Notes: generated by a model not told the origin, from the letters alone. A stretch of 5,545 nucleotides of DNA from Thermoplasmata archaeon (GCA_030655715.1 JAUSPR010000148.1:1-5545); one strand, 5' to 3'. Positions 1 through 5,207 are shown, counted from the first letter of the stretch. A program made the numbers and translations.

Positions 1-773
1 TAGATAGATTTCCAGAGCAATTCATGTTTCAGCTGTCTCAAGATGAATTTGGGCTTTTAAGGTCACAAAATGCAACCTTAGAGAAGGATGAAACAATAAG
101 GTCGCAAATTGCGACCATAGAAACCGGGCGGGGAAAATATAGGAAATATCTCCCATACGCCTTCACCGAGCAGGGCGTGGCCATGCTGTCGGCGGTCCTG
201 CGCAGCGATACCGCGGTGAGAACCAGCATACAGATAATCAACGCCTTCGTGGCCATGCGGCATTTCATCGCCTCCAATGCTCTTTTGTTCCAGAGGCTGG
301 ACGCCCTGGAGGTCAGGCAATTCGAGACCGACCGGAAGATGGAGCACGTGCTGAACGCGCTTGAGTCGGGGGAGGTCCGGCCCAGGCAGGGCATATTCTT
401 CGACGGCCAGGTCTTCGACGCGCACAGGTTCGTCTCCGACCTGTTCAGGAGCGCGGATAAATCCATAACCATCATCGACAATTATCTTGACGACACGGTG
501 CTGGCACATCTCGCCAAAAGGAAGAGGAATGTCTCCGTGACGCTCCTCACCAGAAATCTGTCGGAAGCACTGGTACTGGACGTTGAAAGGTTCAACAGGC
601 AGTATCCAAAAATCGCAGTCCGTAAGTTCGACACATCCCATGACCGTTTTATAATCATTGACGATGCAACAGTATATCATTTCGGGGCATCCCTGAAGGA
701 CCTGGGGAAGAAGTGGTTCGCCTTCTCGAAGATGGATATAGGGGCCGCGGAGATGCTGGCAAGATTGAGATGA
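1..773 (+). CDS. ORF6N-domain protein with C-terminal PLD-like domain (5' partial)
   Basis: The frame is open to the left edge: the codons before the first ATG (base 24) read DRFPEQF, and DRFPEQFMFQL is the conserved middle of an ORF6N domain, so the true start is upstream and roughly 40-50 residues are missing. Counting from that Met, residues 39-80 carry the rest of ORF6N (LPYAFTEQGVAMLS at 43-56, then a helix ending in FVAMRHF), a DNA-binding domain common in phage and mobile-element proteins. Residues 85-115 look like a coiled linker. Residues 123-235 (FFDGQVFDAH, ITIIDNYLDD, SHDRFIIIDD, GASLKDLGKKWFAFSK) match the phospholipase-D-like tail often fused to ORF6N; His206 and Asp213 sit in the HKD-like segment, with Arg208 where Lys would be expected. 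Catalysis is unproven. LRSQNATLE (12-20) and IRSQIATIE (25-33) form an internal repeat. GC jumps from about 38% in bases 1-120 to 60% in 181-300. The gene ends 37 bases before the next promoter, so it is probably a separate transcript. Confidence 0.86.
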   Translation, partial: DRFPEQFMFQLSQDEFGLLRSQNATLEKDETIRSQIATIETGRGKYRKYLPYAFTEQGVAMLSAVLRSDTAVRTSIQIINAFVAMRHFIASNALLFQRLDALEVRQFETDRKMEHVLNALESGEVRPRQGIFFDGQVFDAHRFVSDLFRSADKSITIIDNYLDDTVLAHLAKRKRNVSVTLLTRNLSEALVLDVERFNRQYPKIAVRKFDTSHDRFIIIDDATVYHFGASLKDLGKKWFAFSKMDIGAAEMLARLR

Positions 774-809
774 TACCTGCCTGCCGCACCCCGGGCACGC
801 CGAACCTTA

Positions 810-817
810 TTTATACT
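810..817 (+). promoter_or_regulatory. Archaeal-type TATA box for the wHTH-nucleotidyltransferase operon
   Basis: TTTATACT lies in a short AT-rich stretch after GC-rich DNA. Its position predicts transcription starting near base 838-842, giving a leader of about 17 bases before the ATG at 858. It is the only TATA-like element in the 84-base gap. Assignment is by sequence and spacing only. Confidence 0.6.
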
Positions 818-820
818 ACT

Positions 821-836
821 TTCACCATTTAGTGAA
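821..836 (+). promoter_or_regulatory. Inverted repeat between TATA box and start codon; candidate operator
   Basis: TTCAC (821-825) and GTGAA (832-836) are perfect inverted arms separated by six bases (CATTTA). A second overlapping pair, CATT (826-829) and AATG (835-838), shares the site. It sits just downstream of the TATA box, where a bound repressor would block RNA polymerase or TFB/TBP, and just upstream of a winged-helix gene. AbiEi-type antitoxins are known to repress their own operon through inverted repeats, so autoregulation is a reasonable inference. Confidence 0.5.
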
Positions 837-848
837 TGTTTCAGCAAA

Positions 849-854
849 AGGTGA
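849..854 (+). promoter_or_regulatory. Ribosome-binding site for the wHTH gene
   Basis: AGGTGA matches the GGAGGTGA complement of archaeal 16S rRNA 3' ends. Three bases separate it from the ATG at 858; this supports that start over the out-of-frame ATG at 836. Confidence 0.6.
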
Positions 855-857
855 ATT

Positions 858-1454
858 ATGAAGCACATACAGCCGAAAACCATGATGGTGATGAAGGCAG
901 CGCTGTCCGCGAACAGTTTCTCCCAGCTGGGACTCCGGAAGCTCTGCGGGAACAGGGTATCTGTGGGCCAGGTGAGCAAGGTCATCACGGAATTGCAGAG
1001 GCTCGGCTACGTGGAACGCTCCACGGGGCCGGATGGCTCCAGGTACGTTCTGGCAGACCCGGTCGGCCTGCTGAGATATGTGGCCCTGTTCAGGCGCATG
1101 GACGAACTCAGGGCGTTCCGCGTGAAGGTGGCCGCCCATGAAGAGCTTGTAATCGAAGAACTGGGAGGTAGGGGGGCGGTGTTCTGCCTCGGAACGGCCA
1201 TGGCCAGGTATTCAGCTTATTACAGGCCCGGAGAGGTGTCGTTCTATGCCGATGATCCGGACGGCATCAAAAAATACCTTGAAACCGCCCAGCCCGGGAA
1301 CACGTTGGTCTGTTGCTACGGTCCGGCCGGCCCGGCAATGCCGCCCGAGGGCAATTTCACGGACAGGGTCCAGACAGTGATAGACATGTTCTGCGACGGC
1401 AAGGGCGCCTATTCCAAGCCGCTTCTCAGGGAACTGTGGGGCGTGGAGATATGA
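858..1454 (+). CDS. AbiEi-like winged-helix antitoxin/regulator
   Basis: This 198-residue protein is the likely antitoxin and autoregulator of a type IV-like toxin-antitoxin pair. Residues about 8-66 form a winged helix: LRKLCGNRVSVGQVSKVITELQRLGYVERS carries the recognition helix, and SRYVLADPVGLL the wing and exit. Residues about 95-198 resemble the C-terminal domain of AbiEi_2-type regulators: GAVFCLGTAMARYSAYY, then a strand-rich stretch with VSFYADD, then LVCCYGPAG, and a final helix with DMFCDGKGAYSKPLLRELWG (the usual 'DL...grg...A..L' position). The start is ATG 858, with a good ribosome-binding site three bases upstream. The stop overlaps the next gene's ATG in an ATGA (1451-1454), implying translational coupling, as is usual for antitoxin-toxin pairs. 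In AbiE systems the antitoxin gene comes first and represses the operon. Family assignment is from sequence pattern; a stand-alone regulator of the neighbouring enzyme is the main alternative. Confidence 0.72.
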   Translation: MKHIQPKTMMVMKAALSANSFSQLGLRKLCGNRVSVGQVSKVITELQRLGYVERSTGPDGSRYVLADPVGLLRYVALFRRMDELRAFRVKVAAHEELVIEELGGRGAVFCLGTAMARYSAYYRPGEVSFYADDPDGIKKYLETAQPGNTLVCCYGPAGPAMPPEGNFTDRVQTVIDMFCDGKGAYSKPLLRELWGVEI

Positions 1455-2200
1455 ACGGTGAATGGACCAGGTATGGAAAACGCTGGACAGACCTCTCCCT
1501 CAAAGAGGTCGAGAACTTCGCCAGATGGATGAATGAGATTCTGGGCTACCACCCGACCGTCATCGGCGGCTGGGCGGTATATTTTTACAACCCGTCCGGC
1601 CTGGGGTCCAGGGACATCGACGTTGTGCTGCCGTCCTGGGACATTAAACGAAGGGTGGCAGACCTATATCTAGCCAACAACGGCTATTTTCTCAGACAGA
1701 AAGCGTTCGGGGTCGCGGAGTGGATAAAGCACCTTGAGCCGGGCAACGAATCCTCCGAGACATACCTGGACATCTGCACTCTGGAGGACAGGAATATGGT
1801 CCATGGGACAGACATCGAACTGCCCTGGACAATTGCTGCGAAGCATCAGAGACCGATGAGGATTGGTGATTCCGACCTGTACGTCCCGGAACCGGAAGCT
1901 TTGTTCCTGCTCAAGGCCAAGGCTGCCTGGGACAGAGCTTACGACATAAGGTCGGGTGCGGGCAGCGACTTTCTCAGGGACAAGGTCAGGAAGGACAGGT
2001 TTGACATGTTGTCTTTGATGGCCAATGCTGGTATTGACCCGGAAACCCTGATTTCCATGGCAAACGATTTCGGCATCGCCTTCCTGCTCCGGGACACGGT
2101 CGAGAAGGCCATGACGGATGAAACGGCCATCGGGCATCCGGGCATCATCTCTCCGGGAAAAGCAAAGGATTTCGGCAAGATGGTTCTCAAAAAGATTTAG
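1451..2200 (+). CDS. Pol-beta-fold nucleotidyltransferase, likely type IV toxin (AbiEii-like)
   Basis: A 249-residue protein. VIGGWAVYF (37-45) gives the GG of the nucleotidyltransferase fold and LGSRDIDVVL (51-60) the S-x-D-x-D metal-binding pair (Asp55, Asp57); YLDIC places a candidate third acidic residue at Asp107. PEPEALFLLKAKAAWDR (146-162) and KVRKDRFDML (178-187) resemble the C-terminal Lys and K/R-D-x-x-D motifs that AbiEii toxins use for NTP binding. The family transfers nucleotides to protein or RNA acceptors; the MenT relatives modify tRNA 3' ends. No target can be read from this sequence. The start at 1451 is chosen because GGAG (1445-1448) precedes it and it overlaps the upstream stop by four bases; the longer frame from 1313 would run through the conserved end of the upstream gene and its extra residues look like an out-of-frame translation. 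A two-tier hairpin begins eight bases after the stop. All key residues appear present. Substrate and toxicity are inferred from gene order only. Confidence 0.75.
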   Translation: MNGEWTRYGKRWTDLSLKEVENFARWMNEILGYHPTVIGGWAVYFYNPSGLGSRDIDVVLPSWDIKRRVADLYLANNGYFLRQKAFGVAEWIKHLEPGNESSETYLDICTLEDRNMVHGTDIELPWTIAAKHQRPMRIGDSDLYVPEPEALFLLKAKAAWDRAYDIRSGAGSDFLRDKVRKDRFDMLSLMANAGIDPETLISMANDFGIAFLLRDTVEKAMTDETAIGHPGIISPGKAKDFGKMVLKKI

Positions 2201-2207
2201 AGATAAA

Positions 2208-2250
2208 GGCCGAGAACCCCCTGGTCTTTTAAGCCAGGGATGAATCGGCC
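2208..2250. repeat. Two-tier hairpin downstream of the nucleotidyltransferase
   Basis: Outer arms GGCCGA (2208-2213) and TCGGCC (2245-2250) enclose inner arms CCCTGG (2219-2224) and CCAGGG (2234-2239); the loop is TCTTTTAAG. The hairpin starts eight bases after the stop codon, so it could affect transcript ends. Archaeal termination normally needs a T-tract, which is absent. The shape, the CTTTTAAG loop and the GGGATGAATCGG flank recall hairpins at IS200/IS605-type ends, which I regard as the likelier origin. Confidence 0.6.
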
Positions 2251-2279
2251 ATTTACTCGAATGTAACAAGAAATATGCC

Positions 2280-2348
2280 GCCATGCATCGTCCAATAAGT
2301 AGTACATGAAATCAAAGCGAAATAGCTTTGATAAATCAGATGCATGGC
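2280..2348. repeat. Long nested inverted repeat
   Basis: Nine-base arms GCCATGCAT (2280-2288) and ATGCATGGC (2340-2348) are perfectly complementary. Inside them, ATCAAAGC (2311-2318) and GCTTTGAT (2325-2332) form a perfect eight-base stem over the loop GAAATA. The internal loop is asymmetric, 22 bases on the left and 7 on the right. As RNA this would be a stable 69-base two-helix structure. No gene overlaps it, so coding constraint does not explain it. Confidence 0.65.
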
Positions 2349-2382
2349 CTATGCACGTAAACTTCCAGCCACGCAGCAAACG

Positions 2383-2421
2383 CCAGCTCCTTTAGGGGCT
2401 GGTAGTTTAGGGCTGGCCGCC
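2383..2421. repeat. Hairpin pair with a TTTAGGG(G)CTGG direct repeat
   Basis: CCAGCTCC (2383-2390) and GGGGCTGG (2395-2402) close a TTTA tetraloop with eight pairs (one G-U). TAGTTTAG follows, then a second small inverted repeat, AGGGC (2407-2411) and GCCCT (2417-2421). TTTAGGGGCTGG (2391-2402) is repeated as TTTAGGGCTGG (2406-2416). A hairpin followed by a TAGTTTA-like tail is typical of right ends of IS200/IS605-family elements; no transposase is visible here. Confidence 0.55.
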
Positions 2422-2499
2422 CTCACCCTTTCTTGTACACGTTTCAGAGCCTGGCCCGAGTCTCCCCCGACATAACAGACCTGGGTGAGTTCTCTTTAG

Positions 2500-2819
2500 A
2501 GGGACATAATCAGCAATTATTTCCCTCCTTACAGTGCAATAAAATACATCGCGGTGTGGGCGATAACCACACCTAAACCCGCCGAGAAACGCTCCCCACC
2601 CAGAAATCCCTGGACCTGCTGAAGCGGATTGTCCTGGCCAGCACCAACGAGGGCGATATAATTCTAGACCCTTTCACGGGGAGTTCAACGACCGGCCTGG
2701 CCGCTACAATGTAAGGGAGAAAGTTCATAGAGATTGACCTTGAGGAGAAGTATCTGGAGCTATCCGTCAAGCGGTTTGAAAAATTGCATCGGCAAAAAAA
2801 GTTAACTGGTTGGGAATAG
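2500..2819 (+). pseudogene. Broken C-terminal end of a beta-class DNA methyltransferase
   Basis: Two reading-frame pieces together resemble the C-terminus of an adenine-N6/cytosine-N4 DNA methyltransferase. Bases 2503-2592 read [21 protein letters not shown], the 'VWxI.TPK..EKR' stretch. Bases 2598-2819 in another frame read [16 protein letters not shown], then [17 protein letters not shown] (AdoMet-binding motif I), then GRKFIEIDLEEKYLELSVKRFEKL. Three lesions are visible. The frame shifts near 2592-2597, where the usual FGKHP has been lost. A TAA stop at 2712-2714 lies between ATM and GRKF. Motif I has GSS instead of GSG. The N-terminal catalytic DPPY region is absent, and a stop (2497-2499) closes the frame upstream. 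The protein is therefore dead. It may be a relic of a restriction-modification or orphan methyltransferase gene. The frame ends at TAG 2817-2819. Confidence 0.85.
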
Positions 2820-3179
2820 CTAGCGTCCCCACACCGCCCTCGGCATCCTCACCCGCACGTCATATGATAAACAGCATGCCCCGTCTGAATTGGAGCATTC
2901 TGACATCTGGAGGGCGGGGTTTTGTACTATTTTGGAATCGAGTGCGAATTTCGATAACCAAATGGTATATTCTGCAACTTTCAACTGTCAAGCCCCGGCT
3001 GTGAGGCCGGGGTGACAAACGGCACCCAGCTTGACCGACATTTTGCATACGGCCACGCCTCTTCCAGCCTTCTCCCACCGCACCCCAGCACTCATACCAA
3101 ATGCCCTCTGATTACACGTAGTTCCGAATCTCCAGCAGGAGTTCGGATGCCAGATAAATTTGGATGGAGATAAATCCAA
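2820..3179. other. Non-coding stretch with no recognisable gene
   Basis: I find no conserved protein motif on either strand. A weak inverted repeat, CCCCG (2879-2883) and CGGGG (2915-2919), is followed by TTTT (2920-2923) and could be a termination site for plus-strand transcripts. AT-rich DNA at 2920-2975 precedes the strong hairpin at 2986-3017. Bases 3124-3146 form a further hairpin: CCGAA-T-CTCC pairs with GGAG-TTCGG over the loop AGCA, with one bulged T. The stretch looks like decayed or intergenic DNA. Confidence 0.5.
2986..3017. repeat. Strong GC-rich two-tier hairpin
   Basis: TGTCA (2986-2990) pairs with TGACA (3013-3017) and CCCCGGC (2993-2999) with GCCGGGG (3006-3012), leaving a TGTGAG loop and a two-base AG bulge. 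That is twelve perfect pairs in 32 bases, the strongest hairpin in the window. No intact gene adjoins it and no T-tract follows on either strand, so an ordinary terminator is not well supported. An insertion-sequence end or a structured RNA are both possible. Confidence 0.6.
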
Positions 3180-3314
3180 CCAGCCCATCTTCACCCATTC
3201 ATCCAGGAAATGCCTGCGGTAGTACATCTTGGCGCTCTGCGTAGCCCCGCTGCCGTTGTGTATGCCCATGAGGTCCTTCTTTTCCAGGTCTTCGACTATT
3301 AGCGCGTCCTTCAT
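3180..3314 (-). pseudogene. Truncated copy of the right-edge winged-helix gene
   Basis: On the minus strand from ATG 3312-3314, the first 46 residues (beginning MKDALIVEDLEKKDL) match the right-edge protein (beginning MKDSLMVEDMDKKDL) at 37 of 46 positions. The DNA matches 5362-5496 with 24 mismatches in 135 bases and no gaps. Most DNA changes are silent or conservative (E/D, I/M, L/V), so both copies were probably once under selection. After residue 46 the resemblance stops: the wing segment and C-terminus seen in the right copy (DKYVMTEKGEVAAKVF) are replaced by unrelated sequence running to a stop near 2988. Upstream of the ATG the resemblance also ends and a stop lies at 3363-3365. I read this as a fragment left by duplication. 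A short chimeric protein made from 3314 cannot be ruled out. Confidence 0.7.
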
Positions 3315-3470
3315 GTGCCCATATTGCTGAAAAATATGTCGATAAAATAGGCGGTGGGAAGGTCATCGTGACGCGGTCTCACGGATAGAAAGCCCATCAT
3401 GCTCGCCAGCAACGGGAGCACCTGATGAGGGGGTTCGACGGCATTTATGACAGATTATCATTGAACATGT

Positions 3471-3514
3471 CCCACCCGGATACCGCAATCTTCAGATTTG
3501 CGGTGGAAGGTGGG
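3471..3514. repeat. Two-tier hairpin
   Basis: Outer arms CCCACC (3471-3476) and GGTGGG (3509-3514) enclose a long inner stem: ACCGCAATCT (3482-3491) pairs with AGATTTGCGGT (3494-3504), one T bulged, over a tiny loop. The left flank GGATACC recurs in the hairpin at 3620-3665 (GGATACCCC), and both have a CTT(T/C)AG core, so these two look like related elements in the same orientation. Confidence 0.62.
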
Positions 3515-3541
3515 AATGGTTCAATTAAGGGTTCCCCCCAC

Positions 3542-3618
3542 TGCCAGCATGATTCAAGCTACTTGAACATAATTGAATGACATAAATGTTAATCTAATCA
3601 TTGTCATTCAATCTGGCA
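3542..3618. repeat. Three-arm inverted-repeat structure
   Basis: TGCCAG (3542-3547) pairs with CTGGCA (3613-3618). Inside, ATTGAATGACA (3572-3582) pairs perfectly with TGTCATTCAAT (3602-3612) around a 19-base loop. On the left side between these arms, TTCAAG (3553-3558) and CTTGAA (3562-3567) form a third hairpin with the loop CTA. The right arms are directly adjacent, so the whole can fold into a three-way junction of 77 bases. It is AT-rich and not part of any gene. Confidence 0.62.
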
Positions 3619-3619
3619 A

Positions 3620-3665
3620 CTGAGAGGGATACCCCACACTTTAGCGTTGGGGAGCCCTCATTCAG
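3620..3665. repeat. Hairpin overlapping the AbiEii stop codon
   Basis: Nested arms CTGA/TCAG (3620-3623, 3662-3665), GAGGG/CCCTC (3624-3628, 3655-3659) and CCCCA/TGGGG (3632-3636, 3648-3652) surround a CACTTTAGCG-containing loop. The structure covers the end of the AbiEii gene (stop at 3658-3660). It could shape the operon's 3' end, but no T-tract follows on the minus strand. It shares GGATACC and the CTTTAG core with the hairpin at 3471-3514. Confidence 0.58.
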
Positions 3666-4443
3666 CCCCTAACCGCTCCAAAATCAACCTGGTCTCCTCA
3701 AACACACCGTCAAAATCGGGTAAATCTTTCATCTGATGCCTGAGGGAACTTTCCCATGCGCCTTTGTAATTCTTCTCCTTTGCAATGAAATGAGAAAGTT
3801 TCGGAACTATTTCTTTGAATTTGCATTTCTCAAGGAATAGAGTTCGCACCTCAACCCCCTCCATATTTTGCCAGAGACGATGCACATCGTACAGGTCCCG
3901 TGACCTGACGCGTTGGAACAGGACTCTCGCCTTCTCGGCCACAATTTCCCGTAATGAATATACCTCCACCGTCGCATCGTATTCGTCCGAATAATTGTGG
4001 AAGACAGGCAACTTCTCGGAGGGCGTCAACAGAATCTCATTTTCGGCATTGGATATGTCCAACTTTATCTTCAATGGCGACCCGGTCTTTCTCATGAGCC
4101 TGAAATAGATATTGCCGACCCAGCCATTCTCGTTTTGTTCCAGGGAGATTCTGTCTTCGACATTGACGTTCACTTCATCCCGAATAAAATGCGCACATTC
4201 TTCGATGATGTCTTTCAATCGGGTTTCTTCCATCTGCGCAATCAGGGTGAAATCCAGGTCGTCCGAGAAACGGTAATTGTTGATGTGCGCCTTTCTTATT
4301 GCCGTGCCGCCCTTGAATATCATGCCCCTTTCCTTTGAATACAGCCCCTTCAAAAACCAGTTCTGAACATAATCCCTTTCGATTGTCGAGGCCGGCACTC
4401 CGTTCGCCCTCGCAACTTCCCCAATCTCTATCGTATCTATCAT
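3658..4443 (-). CDS. abiEii: AbiEii-family nucleotidyltransferase toxin
   Basis: This 261-residue protein is the toxin of a type IV toxin-antitoxin and abortive-infection system, a cytoplasmic nucleotidyltransferase that halts growth when not countered by AbiEi. IFKGGTAIRK (42-51) and RFSDDLDFTL (58-67) form motif I, with the GG turn, Ser60, Asp62 and Asp64 for nucleotide and metal binding. LKIKLDIS (124-131) offers a third acidic residue, Asp129. REIVAEKARVLFQRVRSRDLYDVHRL (165-190) supplies Lys171 and Asp183/Asp186 of the later AbiEii motifs. Length fits the compact end of the family and no motif is missing, so it should be active. The start at 4443 has GGAAGGTG (4448-4455 on this strand) four bases upstream and overlaps the AbiEi stop by four bases. 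It is the second gene of the operon. The acceptor is unknown; related MenT enzymes modify tRNA, and AbiEii itself was described as GTP-binding. Confidence 0.93.
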   Translation of the reverse strand: MIDTIEIGEVARANGVPASTIERDYVQNWFLKGLYSKERGMIFKGGTAIRKAHINNYRFSDDLDFTLIAQMEETRLKDIIEECAHFIRDEVNVNVEDRISLEQNENGWVGNIYFRLMRKTGSPLKIKLDISNAENEILLTPSEKLPVFHNYSDEYDATVEVYSLREIVAEKARVLFQRVRSRDLYDVHRLWQNMEGVEVRTLFLEKCKFKEIVPKLSHFIAKEKNYKGAWESSLRHQMKDLPDFDGVFEETRLILERLGAE

Positions 4444-5207
4444 TCAACACCTTCCAATGAATCTTTCCCAAGGTTGACTGTCAACCGCCACTTGCTGTTC
4501 TTCTCTCCTTCCGGGGGCATTGTGGGGTCCAGAGGGAGGTAGTTTCGAATGTTCCTATCCAGGTGGGGTATTTCAACCTCTATTCCATAATATTCGCACA
4601 GGAAGCCCAGCCGCCTTATCACGCCGGTATTGTTGATTTTCATGGCATACTCTACGATTCTTGCTTTGTCGAAGGAATGCTCTTTTATTCCCTTGATGAC
4701 CTCAATTACCCCGCCGGAATATCTGGGCTTGTCCAGGCAATCGATTATTGTTTTCTCTTTGTCTGTTATGAATATCTTATCTTTGCCGAACCATTCTGTT
4801 TCTATTCCGAAGAATTTCTCGGGCTTGACTTTAACTATTTTGTACCTGACGCCAAACACATTCATGTCCTGTTTCTTCTTCCGGGAGGTCGTCTGGATGA
4901 ACACTGTAGAGGGTATCTGCTCTGTCAGTCCGTAATAATGCAAGGCGCTCCAGTAAGATATGCAGTATGGGTTAATCAACACGGAGCCAATGATGAACTC
5001 GTTGAGAGTGTATTTTCCTTTTTCGGCTCCCAACGGGATGAACATGTATTTTCCTTTCTCGATGCGCTCCACCCATCCCTGGCTCTCCAATCTGTATAAT
5101 AAATTCCACAATACCTCATCGCCCATATCGCTGATTTCTTTCACATCGTCTATGGTAAAGGTATCTCCCAACCTTGATAGTTTTCCAATGGCTGTTACTT
5201 TTCTCAT
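4440..5207 (-). CDS. abiEi: AbiEi-family antitoxin, winged-helix repressor
   Basis: This 255-residue protein is the antitoxin partner of the downstream AbiEii. Family members neutralise the toxin without a stable complex and repress their own promoter. Residues 1-58 are a winged helix (FTIDDVKEI, EVLWNLLYRLESQGWVERIEKGKYMFIPL). The central AbiEi domain follows: INPYCISYWSALHYYGLTEQIP (78-99), a strand-rich stretch VFIQTT..., KIFITDKEKTIIDCLDKP (144-161) with the GG at 165-166, and RRLGFLCEYYGIEVE (198-212). The C-terminus holds YLPLDPTMPPEGEKNSKWRL (223-242), a proline- and charge-rich stretch seen near the end of this family. The start at 5207 is followed directly by the helix expected of the N-terminus. 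A weak GGTG (5215-5218) lies seven bases upstream. Its stop overlaps the toxin start. It is more AT-rich (32-52% in lines I counted) than the left toxin-antitoxin pair. Confidence 0.93.
   Translation of the reverse strand: MRKVTAIGKLSRLGDTFTIDDVKEISDMGDEVLWNLLYRLESQGWVERIEKGKYMFIPLGAEKGKYTLNEFIIGSVLINPYCISYWSALHYYGLTEQIPSTVFIQTTSRKKKQDMNVFGVRYKIVKVKPEKFFGIETEWFGKDKIFITDKEKTIIDCLDKPRYSGGVIEVIKGIKEHSFDKARIVEYAMKINNTGVIRRLGFLCEYYGIEVEIPHLDRNIRNYLPLDPTMPPEGEKNSKWRLTVNLGKDSLEGVE
4448..4455 (-). promoter_or_regulatory. Ribosome-binding site of AbiEii
   Basis: On the minus strand this reads GGAAGGTG, four bases before the ATG at 4443. It lies inside the end of the antitoxin gene, so the toxin has its own initiation site as well as the ATGA overlap. 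Confidence 0.6.

Larger units (their letters stand above)
3315..3657. other. Gene-free stretch rich in inverted repeats
   Basis: No supported coding region lies here. A plus-strand frame from ATG 3425 (51 codons) has no recognisable motif and overlaps hairpins. Besides the stem-loop cluster from 3471 onward, a small inverted repeat CGTGA (3367-3371) / TCACG (3379-3383) is present. The stretch lies just downstream of the AbiEii stop codon on the opposite strand. Confidence 0.5.

Noticed and set aside
38..680. Minus-strand open frames opposite the ORF6N gene
   Set aside because: They are antisense to a strongly supported gene and show no family motif.
1313..1450. N-terminal extension of the nucleotidyltransferase from ATG 1313
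   Set aside because: It overlaps the conserved end of the winged-helix gene in another frame, and the extra residues look like low-information translation. ATG 1451 has the ATGA overlap and a GGAG.
1670..2284. Minus-strand open frame opposite the nucleotidyltransferase
   Set aside because: Antisense to a gene with clear catalytic motifs; no recognisable content of its own.
2553..2573. Perfect hairpin GGTGTGG / CCACACC with a seven-base loop
   Set aside because: It lies inside the methyltransferase relic and encodes the expected VWAITTP, so coding sequence explains it.
2407..2576. Open plus-strand frame reading GRPHPFLYTFQSLARV...
   Set aside because: No start codon or recognised motif, and it overlaps the methyltransferase relic in another frame.
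2573..2770. Minus-strand 65-codon frame
   Set aside because: It is the shadow of the methyltransferase relic on the other strand.
2879..2923. CCCCG/CGGGG inverted repeat followed by TTTT as an intrinsic terminator
   Set aside because: The stem is only five pairs with a 31-base loop and the T-run is four bases; mentioned in the gap entry but not supported as a terminator.
2810..3078. Short frames on both strands (64 and 72 codons)
   Set aside because: No ribosome-binding site, no motif, and they overlap hairpins and decayed DNA.
3425..3580. Plus-strand 51-codon frame from ATG 3425
   Set aside because: Overlaps two stem-loop structures, has no ribosome-binding site and no recognisable motif.
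2200..3660. CRISPR array or tRNA/rRNA gene in the gene-free stretch
   Set aside because: Repeats are inverted and irregular, not regularly spaced direct repeats, and no tRNA cloverleaf or rRNA sequence is seen.
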